A stretch of 64,000 nt of DNA from Arthrobacter sp. 9AX (GTDB lineage: Bacteria > Actinomycetota > Actinomycetes > Actinomycetales > Micrococcaceae), in NCBI RefSeq assembly GCF_902506095.1, contig NZ_LR733293.1, forward strand, positions 4,351,169 to 4,415,168. The letters are read 5' to 3'. How positions within the stretch are numbered: position 1 is the first letter of the stretch; each line of letters begins with the position of its first letter. Of the stretch, positions 43,673 through 52,298 are shown piece by piece. The notes below the pieces were generated by a model. It did not search any database. It was given only the letters and a program-made list of their open reading frames with translations, and was not told where the DNA came from. The translations under genes were made by a program, and so were the position numbers.

Positions 43673-43687
43673 GGGACCTAAGACCCT
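43673..43687. promoter_or_regulatory. DosR/DevR-like box upstream of HdeD gene
   Basis: GGGACCTAAGACCCT matches the mycobacterial DosR consensus core GGGACTTTAGTCCC at 11 of 14 positions and is an imperfect palindrome. It lies 188 bp before the HdeD start. Role is inferred. Confidence 0.4.
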
Positions 43688-43875
43688 ATTGTTCCTCCGC
43701 CTGAGGTCAAGACTGGAGATGAGAGAGCACGGCCCCTTGCGACTGGCCGGCGCAGTTCGTCAGGCTGCCGCGCGCGTCCCTGGCCGGGGCGCGGCGGGAA
43801 GGCCCCGGCCCCCGCCATCCACACTGGCAAGCATTGCCAGATTCACAAGAAACGCAGCATACCGCGAGGTGAATT

Positions 43876-44463
43876 ATGTCCTTCATTGGGGAACAGAAAA
43901 TATTCGAGGGAACGGGAACTGCACTGTTCGTCCGCGGCGCCCTCGCCATCCTCTTCGCAATCCTCGTGATCCTCTGGCCGGGCGCCACCGTCCTGGCCCT
44001 GGTGTTCCTCTTCGGCTTCTATGCGGGGGTGGATGGAATCACGAACATCGTCCATTATTTCTCCGACCGTCCCCGGCGGTCGGCTTGGGCACTCGTTGGC
44101 GGCATCGCTTCGGTTCTTGCTGGAATCGTGGCCTTTGTGTGGCCGGGCATCACCGCGCTATGGCTTGCCATGGTGATAGGCGCATGGGCACTGGTTCTGG
44201 GCGTGACGCAGATCGGGCTCTCCTTCCAGGTGAAGAAGGTGTTGACCTCCTGGTGGATGTGGTTGGCCATCGGAATTGTCAACGCACTGTTCGGGCTCTA
44301 CGTCCTGATCCTCCCGGGCGCCGGCATCCTGAGCCTGCTTGGCCTGCTGGCGGCGTTCGCTTTCCTGACCGGCATTCTGCTGCTGGCGGCCGGATTCCAA
44401 CTCCGCGGCTTCGGCGCTGCGTCGGCGTCCGGGCATCACGGGCCAACACCCTCGATGCCTTAA
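43876..44463 (+). CDS. HdeD family membrane protein (DUF308)
   Basis: A 195-residue protein with six predicted membrane helices arranged as repeats of the DUF308/HdeD unit (FVRGALAILFAILVILWPGATVLALV; GGIASVLAGIVAFVWPGITALWLA; GIVNALFGLYVLILPGAGILSLL). E. coli HdeD contributes to acid resistance at high cell density; in actinobacteria these proteins often occur with stress genes, but the mechanism is unknown. GAGG lies just before the ATG. A DosR-like box upstream hints at hypoxia or stress control. Confidence 0.88.
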   Translation: MSFIGEQKIFEGTGTALFVRGALAILFAILVILWPGATVLALVFLFGFYAGVDGITNIVHYFSDRPRRSAWALVGGIASVLAGIVAFVWPGITALWLAMVIGAWALVLGVTQIGLSFQVKKVLTSWWMWLAIGIVNALFGLYVLILPGAGILSLLGLLAAFAFLTGILLLAAGFQLRGFGAASASGHHGPTPSMP

Positions 44464-44514
44464 ATCCGCTGCTCCCACACCGCCAGCTGCAACCTCACAG
44501 ACTCCAAGGAAGGC

Positions 44515-44548
44515 TCGACGGCGGCACTCACTTCAGTGCCGCCGTCGA
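44515..44548. terminator. Bidirectional terminator between HdeD gene and monooxygenase operon
   Basis: TCGACGGCGGCACT / AGTGCCGCCGTCGA, a perfect 14-bp stem with a 6-nt loop, between convergent transcripts. Confidence 0.75.
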
Positions 44549-44617
44549 ACACTCCAACAAAGCCGCGGCCCACGCTCAGGAAGCACCGCCGCAGCCATCC
44601 GCCGGGGCGGAACGCGC

Positions 44618-45994
44618 TCATGACGCCCGGACCGCCCCGGCAGTTTCATCGGCGGAACGCACCGGCGTGCCAAGCCCAAGGTTCTCGCGCAGCGTGCTGC
44701 CCGCGTACTCGGTGGGGTACACACCGCGTTCCTGCAGCTCCGGCACCAGGTGGTTCACGATGTCGTCCAGGCCGGTGGGAATCAGCCAGGGTGAGATGTT
44801 GAACCCGTCCACGGCACCCACGCGGGCGTACTCCGCCAACCGGTCCGCCACGGCTGTGTAGGAGCCGGTGAAGGTGGCGTCGACGCGCGCCGTCTTCGAG
44901 GAGACGAACTGGCGGATGGAGAGGCCCTTGTCCTTGGCCTCCGCACGCCACTGGTCCGCCAGCTGGCGGGCCTTGGCGCCGTGGAAGCCGCTGCCGCGGG
45001 TCTCCGAGGTCTCCTCCACCACCGGATCGATCTCCGGCAGCGGCCCGTCCGGATCGTACCCGGACAGCTCGCGGCCCCAGAACTGCTCCAGATATGCCAC
45101 CGCCTGCTGCGGGCCGATCTGCAGGCTGCGCACCCACTCCTTCTTCTCCAACGCCTCCCCAGCGGTAGGCGCCAGGATGAACTCGCTCGCAGGCATGATC
45201 TGCACCGCGTTGGCCCCGCGGCCGGCGGCCAGCGAACGCTCCACGAGGTCCTTGCGGAACTCCACGGCGTCGTCGAACTTCGGGTGCGCCGAGAAGATGA
45301 CGTCCGCATGCCGGGCGGCAAAGCTTCGGCCTTCCGGGGAGTCGCCGGCCTGGAACAGCACCGGCCGGTACTGGGCGCTGCGCGGCAGGCGCGGCGTCAC
45401 GTCCACCGTGTAGTGCTGGCCCTCGTGGAGCACGCGGCGGGCGGGACCGGCCGGCGTTTCCCAGGAGTCCCAGATCCGCTTGGCCGTTTCCACGAACGCT
45501 TCCGCGTGCTTGTAGCGGTCGGCGTGGTCCAGGTAACCGCCGCGGCGGAAGTTCGCACCCGTCCAGGCGTTGTCCGTGGTCACGATGTTCCACGCTGCAC
45601 GGCCGCCGGAAATCAGGTCCAGCGACGCGAGCCGGTGCGCCAGGTCCGCGGGGTCGTTGTACGTGGTGTTCTGGGTGGCCACCAGCCCGATGTTTTTGGT
45701 CACCGACGCCAGCGCCGCGAGCATGGTCTGCGCATCCGGCCGGCCCACCACGTCCAGCCCATGCGGACGGCCCAGGTGTTCACGGAGGCGGAGCCCTTCG
45801 CCCAGGAAGAAGGCGGCGAACAGCCCGCGCTCGGCGGTCTGCGCGATGCGGCGGAACGATTCGAAGTCAGTCTGCGAGCCGGATTCGGCAGCCTTCCAGA
45901 TGGTGCCGGAGTTCACGCCCTGGAAGAAGATACCGAACTGGATCTTGCCCGACGGCTCGAAGACCCCGGAGTTAGCACGGTTGTGCTGTGTCAT
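44618..45994 (-). CDS. NtaA/SnaA/DmoA family FMN-dependent monooxygenase
   Basis: A 458-residue flavin monooxygenase of the NtaA/DszA group, which uses FMNH2 from a separate reductase to break C-N or C-S bonds. Typical blocks are DLISGGRAAWNIVTTDN, FQAGDSPEGRSFAARHADVIFS, and GFNISPWLIPTGLDDIV followed by the C-terminal LVPELQERGVYPTEYAGSTLREN. It is the last gene of a seven-gene operon with a polar amino acid ABC transporter. Related Bacillus operons use such enzymes on S-modified cysteines. No flavin reductase is visible in this operon. Confidence 0.9.
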   Translation of the reverse strand: MTQHNRANSGVFEPSGKIQFGIFFQGVNSGTIWKAAESGSQTDFESFRRIAQTAERGLFAAFFLGEGLRLREHLGRPHGLDVVGRPDAQTMLAALASVTKNIGLVATQNTTYNDPADLAHRLASLDLISGGRAAWNIVTTDNAWTGANFRRGGYLDHADRYKHAEAFVETAKRIWDSWETPAGPARRVLHEGQHYTVDVTPRLPRSAQYRPVLFQAGDSPEGRSFAARHADVIFSAHPKFDDAVEFRKDLVERSLAAGRGANAVQIMPASEFILAPTAGEALEKKEWVRSLQIGPQQAVAYLEQFWGRELSGYDPDGPLPEIDPVVEETSETRGSGFHGAKARQLADQWRAEAKDKGLSIRQFVSSKTARVDATFTGSYTAVADRLAEYARVGAVDGFNISPWLIPTGLDDIVNHLVPELQERGVYPTEYAGSTLRENLGLGTPVRSADETAGAVRAS

Positions 45995-46004
45995 GGTTTT
46001 CCCC

Positions 46005-47108
46005 TTATTTTCCGGCGCCGGCGGCGGCGGATGCGTAGCGGCTGGCCGGGCGCGTCAGGCCCAGCAGGTCACGGAAGGTGCCGTCCTGCACCGGCGGCCG
46101 AAGCGCGCCCCTGCGCCGAAGCTCCGGCAGCACCAGCCGGGAAAGCTCGTCCAGCTCCAACGCGAGCGACGCCGGGTGGAGGCGCACGCCGTCCGCCTCC
46201 TGCAGGAGCGCCTCAAGGAGCTCGGTGAGACCGTCTGCAGAACCGGCGTATTGCGCACGGCCGCCGGCGGACCCGGCCCCATCAAAACCGGCCGGACGCC
46301 CGGCCGCAGCCTGTCCGCGGGAGTCCAGAACGACGCCGAGCTCGGCAATCACCGCCACGGACCCACCAACCCGGGCGCGCACATCGCGTACCTCGGCGGC
46401 GAGCAGTTCCGGCGTCGGAGCGGACACCAGCACCGCGTCCACAGCATCGGCCGGAAGCTGCCCCTCCCCCACCAGTGACGCGGCGGCAAGCACGGGCAAC
46501 TGGCCCTGCAGTGGCCTCGGAATAATGGACGGGCCCTTCACGGAGTAACCGGGACCGGCAAAACCGGCGGGCGTTTCGAAGTCGGCCGCCGTATCAAAAT
46601 CGATGTAGTGCAGCTTGTCCACGTCGATGTAACGGCCGGTGGCTACGTCGCGGATCACGGCGTCGTCCTCCCAGGAGTCCCATAGCCTGCGGGACACCTC
46701 AACGGACGCAGCGGCCTCCTGGCCCAGGGCGGTGCCGGAAACAAAGGAACGTCCCACGGCGGCAGCCGCCTCGGGTGATTCAGCTGCGGTGACGATCCAC
46801 CCGGCACGGCCGCCGGACACATAGTCCAGGCTGGCGAGCTGGGTGGAGACGTGAAACGGCTCGGTGTAGACCGTGTCCACTTCGGGGATCAGGGCGATGG
46901 TGCGCGTCACCGGCCCGGCGAACGCTGCACGCTGCAGCGCGTTGGCCCGGCCGGGGACAGGCTCGTCGGTGAAGGTGGCTGCGTGGAATCCGGCGGATTC
47001 AGCCGCGAGGACCGCCTCGCCGAGGCTCGCGAAGTCCCCGCCGTCCCAGCCGGCGCCGTCGACCTCGATGGCAAGGAATCCCTGGCGGGATGGTTCTGTA
47101 GTGCTCAC
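46005..47108 (-). CDS. LLM class flavin-dependent oxidoreductase (divergent)
   Basis: A 367-residue luciferase-like protein. The start region FLAIEVDGAGWDGGDFASLGEAVLAAESAGFHAATFTDEP and the QLASLDYVSGGRAGWIVTAAESPEAAAAVG block place it near the NtaA group; the last 40 residues (LVLPELRRRGALRPP ... TFRDLLGL) mimic the end of the next enzyme. The barrel middle is shorter and less conserved than in NtaA proteins. GTG at 47108 gives a GTGA overlap with the DUF1684 stop. It may pair with the 458-residue enzyme downstream; the substrate is unknown. Confidence 0.82.
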   Translation of the reverse strand: MSTTEPSRQGFLAIEVDGAGWDGGDFASLGEAVLAAESAGFHAATFTDEPVPGRANALQRAAFAGPVTRTIALIPEVDTVYTEPFHVSTQLASLDYVSGGRAGWIVTAAESPEAAAAVGRSFVSGTALGQEAAASVEVSRRLWDSWEDDAVIRDVATGRYIDVDKLHYIDFDTAADFETPAGFAGPGYSVKGPSIIPRPLQGQLPVLAAASLVGEGQLPADAVDAVLVSAPTPELLAAEVRDVRARVGGSVAVIAELGVVLDSRGQAAAGRPAGFDGAGSAGGRAQYAGSADGLTELLEALLQEADGVRLHPASLALELDELSRLVLPELRRRGALRPPVQDGTFRDLLGLTRPASRYASAAAGAGK

Positions 47109-47938
47109 TGCTGGTCCTGACGTTCGTAGGGAATCTTTTCGCCGGCTTCGATGGCTACCGGCAGCCGGTTTTCCGCCGGCGGCAGCGGGCAGGTGGCAAG
47201 GTCCGTGTAGGCGCACGGCAGGTTCACGGCCCGGTTGAAGTCCAGCTCCACGGACCCGTCGGCGGCCGGCACCACGGACAGCGAGCGGTTGGCCGCATAC
47301 GTGGTTTTACCGGAGGTCCGGTCCGTGAACAGCACCGACAGCGAGCCGGGGGCGTAACCGTTGAACGCGGTCAGCGCCAGTTCCTGGCCGGCGAGCTTGA
47401 AGCGGATTTCACCCGGTGCCTCGTAGACGTGCTGGATGCCCTCGACGGCGGCACCCACCGTGGTGGGCCGTGGCGCCTCGAACGGCACAAAGGTCCCACG
47501 GACGGCGTAGGCCGCATCCGGCGAGTAGGCCGGTGTGCCCTGGTACTCACGCAGCAGCCGGTTATCCGGATTCCTGGGCCGCACAATGTACTCGCCGCCG
47601 CGTTTGGCCACCTCGATGACCGTATCGCCGGACACCAGGTTGATGCCGCCGCGCTCCTCAATCGGCCCGAATTCCAGCGTGGTCCGGGTGGCGGTGTTCA
47701 GCTCCTTGCCGTCCTGCTGCAGGCTTTCGCCCGGTTCCAGGACTACACGGACGACGTCGGCCTCCGCGCTCCAGGTGCCCGGGGCGCCTTCCAGCCGCGC
47801 GGCTTCGATCCCCAGCCAATGCAGGTGGGTCACCGCCAGGAAGCCGTGCGGGTGCGCCCGGTGGCGTTCATGGGCGGCGTGCCATTCCTGCCAGTCGGCT
47901 TCGAAGGCTTCGAGTGCGGTGTCAGTGGACGTAGGCAT
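47105..47938 (-). CDS. DUF1684 domain-containing protein
   Basis: A 277-residue DUF1684 family protein of unknown function. Its blocks are WQEWHAAHERHRAHPHGFLAVTHLHWL near the start, GEYIVRPRNPDN in the middle and the near-terminal DFNRAVNLPCAYTDLATCPLPPAENRLP, the most conserved part of the family, containing two cysteines. It has no signal peptide or membrane segment. The ATG lies 17 bp inside the 3' end of the upstream monooxygenase, and the stop overlaps the next gene. Its constant place among flavin monooxygenases suggests a role in substrate or product handling; this is inference. Confidence 0.85.
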   Translation of the reverse strand: MPTSTDTALEAFEADWQEWHAAHERHRAHPHGFLAVTHLHWLGIEAARLEGAPGTWSAEADVVRVVLEPGESLQQDGKELNTATRTTLEFGPIEERGGINLVSGDTVIEVAKRGGEYIVRPRNPDNRLLREYQGTPAYSPDAAYAVRGTFVPFEAPRPTTVGAAVEGIQHVYEAPGEIRFKLAGQELALTAFNGYAPGSLSVLFTDRTSGKTTYAANRSLSVVPAADGSVELDFNRAVNLPCAYTDLATCPLPPAENRLPVAIEAGEKIPYERQDQQ

Positions 47939-49040
47939 GTTCACTCCTGCTGTTGGCGTGCGCGGATTCGGGGCGGTTGCCGCAAGGGTCTTCGGCTTCC
48001 CAGAGCGTGGTGGGTGCCGCTTCCCGGACAGCCGGGATGACTTCCAGGGCAAAGCGCTCCAGGATGTCCAGCTGCTGTTCGAACGGCAGGGTGGTGGGTA
48101 ACGAGATGGACTGCAGGTCGTGGCGGTACAGCGAGTGGTAGCTCAGGATCTTGTCGATGACTTGTTCCGCGCTTCCCACCAGCGCTGGTCCCTCAGCCAC
48201 GGCGTGCTGGATGTCCCGGAAGGGCGAATTGTTGCCCGGCACGTTGCGGTTCTTCGTCAGGGCCTCATAAACCGGGCCGAACTGGCGGATGGCCTCCTGC
48301 GTGGTGCCGGCGATGAACACGCCGCCCGCTCCGCTGCCGGAGCCGAGGTACCGGTGGCGGGGATCGTGGCCGTGCCGCTCGTACTCCTCCCGGTAGTGCT
48401 CAATGAGGACTGCGTAGTTTTCCCGCGGCTGGATGGCGTTGGCCGTGAAAAGCGGATCGCCCCACTTGGCGGCCAGCGCAGCGGACGTCAGGGTTGTAGC
48501 AGAGCCGTGCCAAATCCTCAGCGGTCCGTCAAAGGGCCGGGGCGTGGTGGTGGTCGGTTCGGTCAGCGCAGCCCGGAACCGGCCGGACCAGGTAACCGCC
48601 TCCTCCCGCCAGAGCCTGCGGAGCAGTTCGTACTTTTCCGCAAGCAGCTCCCACTGGTCCGCCAGGTCCAGTCCGAACAGCGGGTATTGCACCACCTCGT
48701 TGCCCTTGCCGATCACCAGCTCCAGCCGGCCGCGGCTTAGCTGGTCGATGGTTGCGTAGTCCTCGGCCACGCGCACCGGGTCCAGGACGGACAGCACCGT
48801 GACACCGCTTTGCAGCCGGATCCGGTCCGTGACCGCTGCGATCGCCGCCAGCACCGTGGTGGGGGAGGAGGAAATGAACTCTCCCGCGTGCCGCTCCCCC
48901 ACCGAGAAGCTGTCGAACCCCAGTTCTTCGGCCCGGCGGGCGGTCTCCACCACCTGGTTCAGCCGGTCCGCCGTCGAGACAATCTCCCCGGTCACCGGGT
49001 TCTTCAGGTGCGGGATGATGTCCAGGACCTGGAACTTCAT
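47922..49040 (-). CDS. LLM class flavin-dependent oxidoreductase
   Basis: A 372-residue luciferase-like monooxygenase. Conserved blocks are AEELGFDSFSVGERHAGEFISSSPTTVLAAIAAVTDRIRLQ, DPVRVAEDYATIDQLSRGRLELVIGKGNE and LRIWHGSATT. The group resembles Bacillus YtmO-type enzymes, which also sit in an operon with a cystine-type transporter. The start ATG forms an ATGA overlap with the stop of the binding-protein gene. The true protein begins MKFQVLDIIPH; in-frame sequence upstream belongs to the neighbour's coding region. Confidence 0.87.
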   Translation of the reverse strand: MKFQVLDIIPHLKNPVTGEIVSTADRLNQVVETARRAEELGFDSFSVGERHAGEFISSSPTTVLAAIAAVTDRIRLQSGVTVLSVLDPVRVAEDYATIDQLSRGRLELVIGKGNEVVQYPLFGLDLADQWELLAEKYELLRRLWREEAVTWSGRFRAALTEPTTTTPRPFDGPLRIWHGSATTLTSAALAAKWGDPLFTANAIQPRENYAVLIEHYREEYERHGHDPRHRYLGSGSGAGGVFIAGTTQEAIRQFGPVYEALTKNRNVPGNNSPFRDIQHAVAEGPALVGSAEQVIDKILSYHSLYRHDLQSISLPTTLPFEQQLDILERFALEVIPAVREAAPTTLWEAEDPCGNRPESAHANSRSEHAYVH

Positions 49041-50086
49041 GAGGTCTTCCCTGACGGTGCGGGGGTAGCCTGAGCCGCCGCGAAGGTTTCCTCGGTGATG
49101 TTCTTCGACTCCGGCAGCGCCTCCTCGGACAGGCCCCAACGCTCCAGGACCTTGGCGTAGGAGCCGTCGTCGATCGCGGAGTTGAGCGCTTCGGTGATCA
49201 CCGGGGCCAGGCCGTTGCCCCGCAGGGTGGTGGCGGCCACGAGCGTTTCGGACGGCCAGCCAGCGTTAACCTTGCCCACTACCTTCAGGTCATCGCGGGT
49301 GTTTTCCCGGTACACGGTGGACGGGTAGGGTGCGATGTTCAGGTCAGTGCGGCCGGAGGACAGCGCCAAAATGGTGTCGGCGTCGGAGGAGTAGTACTGC
49401 AGGGTGGCCGGCGCCTTGCCTTTGCCTTCGAGCTCCTTGTTCCAAGCCAGCAGGATCTTTTCCTGGTTGGTTCCGGACCCTACGGAGACTTTCAGGCCGG
49501 AGATATCGTCCGCGCCCTTGATGTCGTAGCTGGCCGATTTCTTGGCCTCGAAGCCCATAAAGGCGGCGCGGTAGCTGGCGAAGTCGAACAGCTTCACCCG
49601 GTCCTTGTTGACGCCCACGTTGGAGAACACAGCCTCAAAATCGCCGGACTGGGTCTTCAGCGGCCAGTTCTCCCAGGAGGTCACCTGGACGTCCAGCTCA
49701 AGGCCCAGCTTGTCCGCCACCAGCTGCGCGATGTCCAGCTCGGAGCCGATGGGCGTCTTGTCGTCCGTGGCGTGGAAGGACAGCGGGATGGAACCGGCTG
49801 TGGTGGCGACGGTCAGCTTGCCGTCCTTGCCGATCAGCCCGGGAACCTTGGCGGCGAGCGCCGCATCCTTCCCTGCGCGGATGCGCTGCTGGTCCGGCGA
49901 GGTGTTGTAGACGACGCCGTTGCGTGCCGCCGTCGTCTGCGCCCCTCCGCCGGAGGTACCGGCAGCTGTTGCGCCGGGATCAGCGCAGGCTGACAGCCCG
50001 GCTGCGGACAGAAGGACGACGGCGGGCAGCGCCGCGAGGGTGCGCACGCGGCGTGCGCGGGAGGAAAGGCCGGTGGAAAGTGCCAT
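49037..50086 (-). CDS. Amino-acid-type ABC transporter substrate-binding lipoprotein
   Basis: A 349-residue family 3 solute-binding protein. The signal peptide ends in a lipobox at Cys34 (GLSAC), so it is anchored to the outer face of the membrane. The domain shows SFHATDDKTPIGSELDIAQLVADKLGLELDVQ and FEAVFSNVGVNKDRVKLFDF. It is paralogous to the protein at 34472 (shared CADPGATAA and similar ending). AAGGA lies upstream of the ATG. With the permease and ATPase genes it makes a polar amino acid or cystine-like importer; the adjacent monooxygenases suggest an S-containing substrate. Confidence 0.9.
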   Translation of the reverse strand: MALSTGLSSRARRVRTLAALPAVVLLSAAGLSACADPGATAAGTSGGGAQTTAARNGVVYNTSPDQQRIRAGKDAALAAKVPGLIGKDGKLTVATTAGSIPLSFHATDDKTPIGSELDIAQLVADKLGLELDVQVTSWENWPLKTQSGDFEAVFSNVGVNKDRVKLFDFASYRAAFMGFEAKKSASYDIKGADDISGLKVSVGSGTNQEKILLAWNKELEGKGKAPATLQYYSSDADTILALSSGRTDLNIAPYPSTVYRENTRDDLKVVGKVNAGWPSETLVAATTLRGNGLAPVITEALNSAIDDGSYAKVLERWGLSEEALPESKNITEETFAAAQATPAPSGKTS

Positions 50087-50096
50087 GGTGGATCCT

Positions 50097-50936
50097 TTAG
50101 ATGTTGAAAGCCGGCTCGAGCACTTTGGAGAAGAAGCTCCGGGTGCGCGGTTCCTGCGGGTTGGTGAAAATCTCTTGCGGGCTGCCCTGTTCCACGATCT
50201 GCCCCTGGTCCATGAACACCACGGTGTCCGCCACGTCGCGTGCGAAGCCCATCTCGTGGGTGACGATGATCAGCGTGGTGCCGGATTTTGCGAGTTCGCG
50301 GATGACGTCCAGCACTTCGTTGACCAGCTCCGGGTCCAGGGCGGAGGTGGGCTCGTCGAACAGCAGGATTTTGGGGTCCAGCGCCAGGGCCCGGGCGATG
50401 GCCACCCGCTGCTGCTGGCCGCCGGAGAGCTGGCGCGGGTACGCATCGGCCCGGTCCCTGAGGCCCACCCGGTCCAGGAGTTCCAGGCCGCGGCGCCGGG
50501 CCTCGTCCTTGGAGCGGCCCTGTGCCACCACGGGGGCTTCGGCCACGTTTTCCAGGGCGGTGAGGTGCGGGAACAGGTTGAAGTTCTGGAACACCATGCC
50601 AATCCCGGTGCGCTGCTTCAGGATGTCCTTCTCGCGCAGCTCGTGCAGCCGCTCGCCGCGGACCTCGTAGCCCACCAGCTTGCCGTCAATGGAAATGAAG
50701 CCGCCGTCCACCTTTTCGAGGTGGTTGATGGTGCGCAGCAGAGTGGACTTGCCAGAACCGGAGGGGCCCACGATCACGGCGACCCCGCCCGGCTCCACGG
50801 TGAGGCTGACGCCCTTGAGGACCTCGGTGGCGCCGAATGATTTCCGGACTTTGGTGATTTCCACCAGGCCGCGGGTAGCCGGTGCGGTGCCGGGTGCGGT
50901 GGCCGGGGCTTCGGCAGTAGGGGTTGCGGTGCTCAT
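50097..50936 (-). CDS. Amino acid ABC transporter ATP-binding protein
   Basis: A 279-residue ABC ATPase of the polar amino acid (GlnQ/TcyN) group. The Walker A is GPSGSGKST, the signature is LSGGQQQRVAIARAL, the Walker B is ILLFDEPTSALD, and the switch histidine is in IIVTHEMG. About 25 N-terminal residues are Ala/Thr/Pro-rich and precede the domain. It overlaps the permease by 4 bp and lies 10 bp before the binding-protein gene. It drives uptake from the cytoplasmic side. Confidence 0.93.
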   Translation of the reverse strand: MSTATPTAEAPATAPGTAPATRGLVEITKVRKSFGATEVLKGVSLTVEPGGVAVIVGPSGSGKSTLLRTINHLEKVDGGFISIDGKLVGYEVRGERLHELREKDILKQRTGIGMVFQNFNLFPHLTALENVAEAPVVAQGRSKDEARRRGLELLDRVGLRDRADAYPRQLSGGQQQRVAIARALALDPKILLFDEPTSALDPELVNEVLDVIRELAKSGTTLIIVTHEMGFARDVADTVVFMDQGQIVEQGSPQEIFTNPQEPRTRSFFSKVLEPAFNI

Positions 50937-52033
50937 CGGGCGTTCCTTGCGTTGTTGACCACGGCGTGGGTGGCGAAGAATTTGCGGGCCTTCTGCAGGG
51001 GCGTCAGCGGCAGGTTACGCACCGCGCCCTTGGAGTAGTGCCGTTCGATGTAGTACTGGAAGACGCTGAGCACAGAGGTGATCACCACGTACCAGAGGGT
51101 GGCCACGAGCAGCAGCGGCAGGACCTGCTGCGTGCGGTTGTAGATGACCTGCACGGTGTAGAAGAGCTCGGAGTAGGCCAGGACATACACAATGGACGTG
51201 CCCTTCACCAGGCCGATGATCTCGTTGAACGCGGTGGGCAGGATGGCGCGCATGGCCTGCGGCAGGACGATCCGGGTGGAGCGGCGCCAAGCCGGGATGC
51301 CCAGTGCGGCTGCAGCTTCCAGCTGGCCCTGGTCCACCGAAAGGATGCCGCCGCGGATGATTTCGGCGGAGTAGGCTGCCTGGTTCAGGGTCAGGCCCAG
51401 CACGGCTGCCGCGAACTGGCTGATGAGGGTGGTGGTCTGGACTTCGAAGAACCGGACGTCGGTGAACGGGATGCCCAGGGAGATCTTTTCGTACAGGTAG
51501 CCCAGGTTGTACCAGAGCAGCATCTGGACCAGCAGCGGCGTGGACCGGAAGATCCAGGAGAACGTCCAGGAGACCGAGACCAGCAGCGGCGAGGCGGACA
51601 GCCGCATCAGCGCCAGGATGAAGCCCAGCACAAAACCGAGGATCCCTGAGATGGCGGTCAGCTTCAGCGTCTCCACCAGCCCGGTGACAACGGACTGGGC
51701 GGTGAACCACTGCGCCACCACACCCCACTCCCACCGGGGGTTGGTGGCCAGCGACCAGGCGATGCCGAGGACACCCAGGGCCACCACCGCGGTTCCCACC
51801 CAGCGCCAAGGGTGCTTTGCGGCCACCACGCGATAGTCCGAGTAGTCCGTGGCCACCCGGGCGCTTCGGCCTTCCGGCGGGACCCCGCCTGCCGCGGAGG
51901 GTGTGGTTTCCGTGTTAACGGCGTCCGCAGTCACGGCCCCCGCAGTTCCGCCCGTGGCGGCGTCCGGTGCCGCGCCGGCAGCTGACTGTGCTGACGTTGT
52001 TGACTGCGCCGCGGTAGTTGCTGCTGAACTCAT
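50933..52033 (-). CDS. Amino acid ABC transporter permease (His/Glu/Gln/Arg type)
   Basis: First gene of the operon. A 366-residue permease with a 70-residue low-complexity cytosolic N-terminus and then five or six helices. The helix after about residue 110 (AQSVVTGLVETLKLTAISGILGFVLGFILALMR) starts the HisM-type domain, and the EAA loop is QLEAAAALGIPAWRRSTRIVLPQA. The start ATG 52033 has GAGGTGG upstream; in-frame sequence further up does not look coding. One permease gene suggests a homodimeric channel. It lies downstream of a palindrome at 52128. Confidence 0.92.
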   Translation of the reverse strand: MSSAATTAAQSTTSAQSAAGAAPDAATGGTAGAVTADAVNTETTPSAAGGVPPEGRSARVATDYSDYRVVAAKHPWRWVGTAVVALGVLGIAWSLATNPRWEWGVVAQWFTAQSVVTGLVETLKLTAISGILGFVLGFILALMRLSASPLLVSVSWTFSWIFRSTPLLVQMLLWYNLGYLYEKISLGIPFTDVRFFEVQTTTLISQFAAAVLGLTLNQAAYSAEIIRGGILSVDQGQLEAAAALGIPAWRRSTRIVLPQAMRAILPTAFNEIIGLVKGTSIVYVLAYSELFYTVQVIYNRTQQVLPLLLVATLWYVVITSVLSVFQYYIERHYSKGAVRNLPLTPLQKARKFFATHAVVNNARNAR

Positions 52034-52127
52034 GCGCCACCTCGCTTCTCTTGGTTTGGGCCGGGACTGTTTGACCCGGGTGCTGGCTGCAAATCTAGGA
52101 CCGGCCGGAAGAGGGCAGCAAGGCGGC

Positions 52128-52141
52128 AAGTTGCATAACTT
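52128..52141. promoter_or_regulatory. Palindrome upstream of the monooxygenase/transporter operon
   Basis: AAGTT-GCAT-AACTT, 5-bp arms, 95 bp before the first gene of the minus-strand operon and 158 bp before the divergent FAD gene. Candidate operator serving either side; no regulator gene is adjacent. Confidence 0.4.
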
Positions 52142-52298
52142 CACCGGAGTTCGCACAACGTCATGAGTCGGTTTTTTGCGCCTGTTGACGGGATGTGACG
52201 CGGAGTTAACGGCCGTGACCTGGCACTCGACCGCCGTCGGAATCGCTGCCTAGCATGGGCACCTCAGCCGCCCCCTACCGCCGCTACCAGGAGCACCC

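Larger units (their letters stand above)
43556..43875 (+). other. Long upstream region of the HdeD gene
   Basis: 320 bp without a gene. It contains the tetR terminator (43593-43624), a DosR-like palindrome (43673-43687) and then about 190 bp before the HdeD start, where no clear promoter stands out. Confidence 0.6.

Noticed and set aside
52148..52200. Possible SAM-IV-like riboswitch start (GTCATGAGT) before the FAD gene
   Set aside because: Only the first nine bases resemble the motif; the following core helices and conserved loops are absent.
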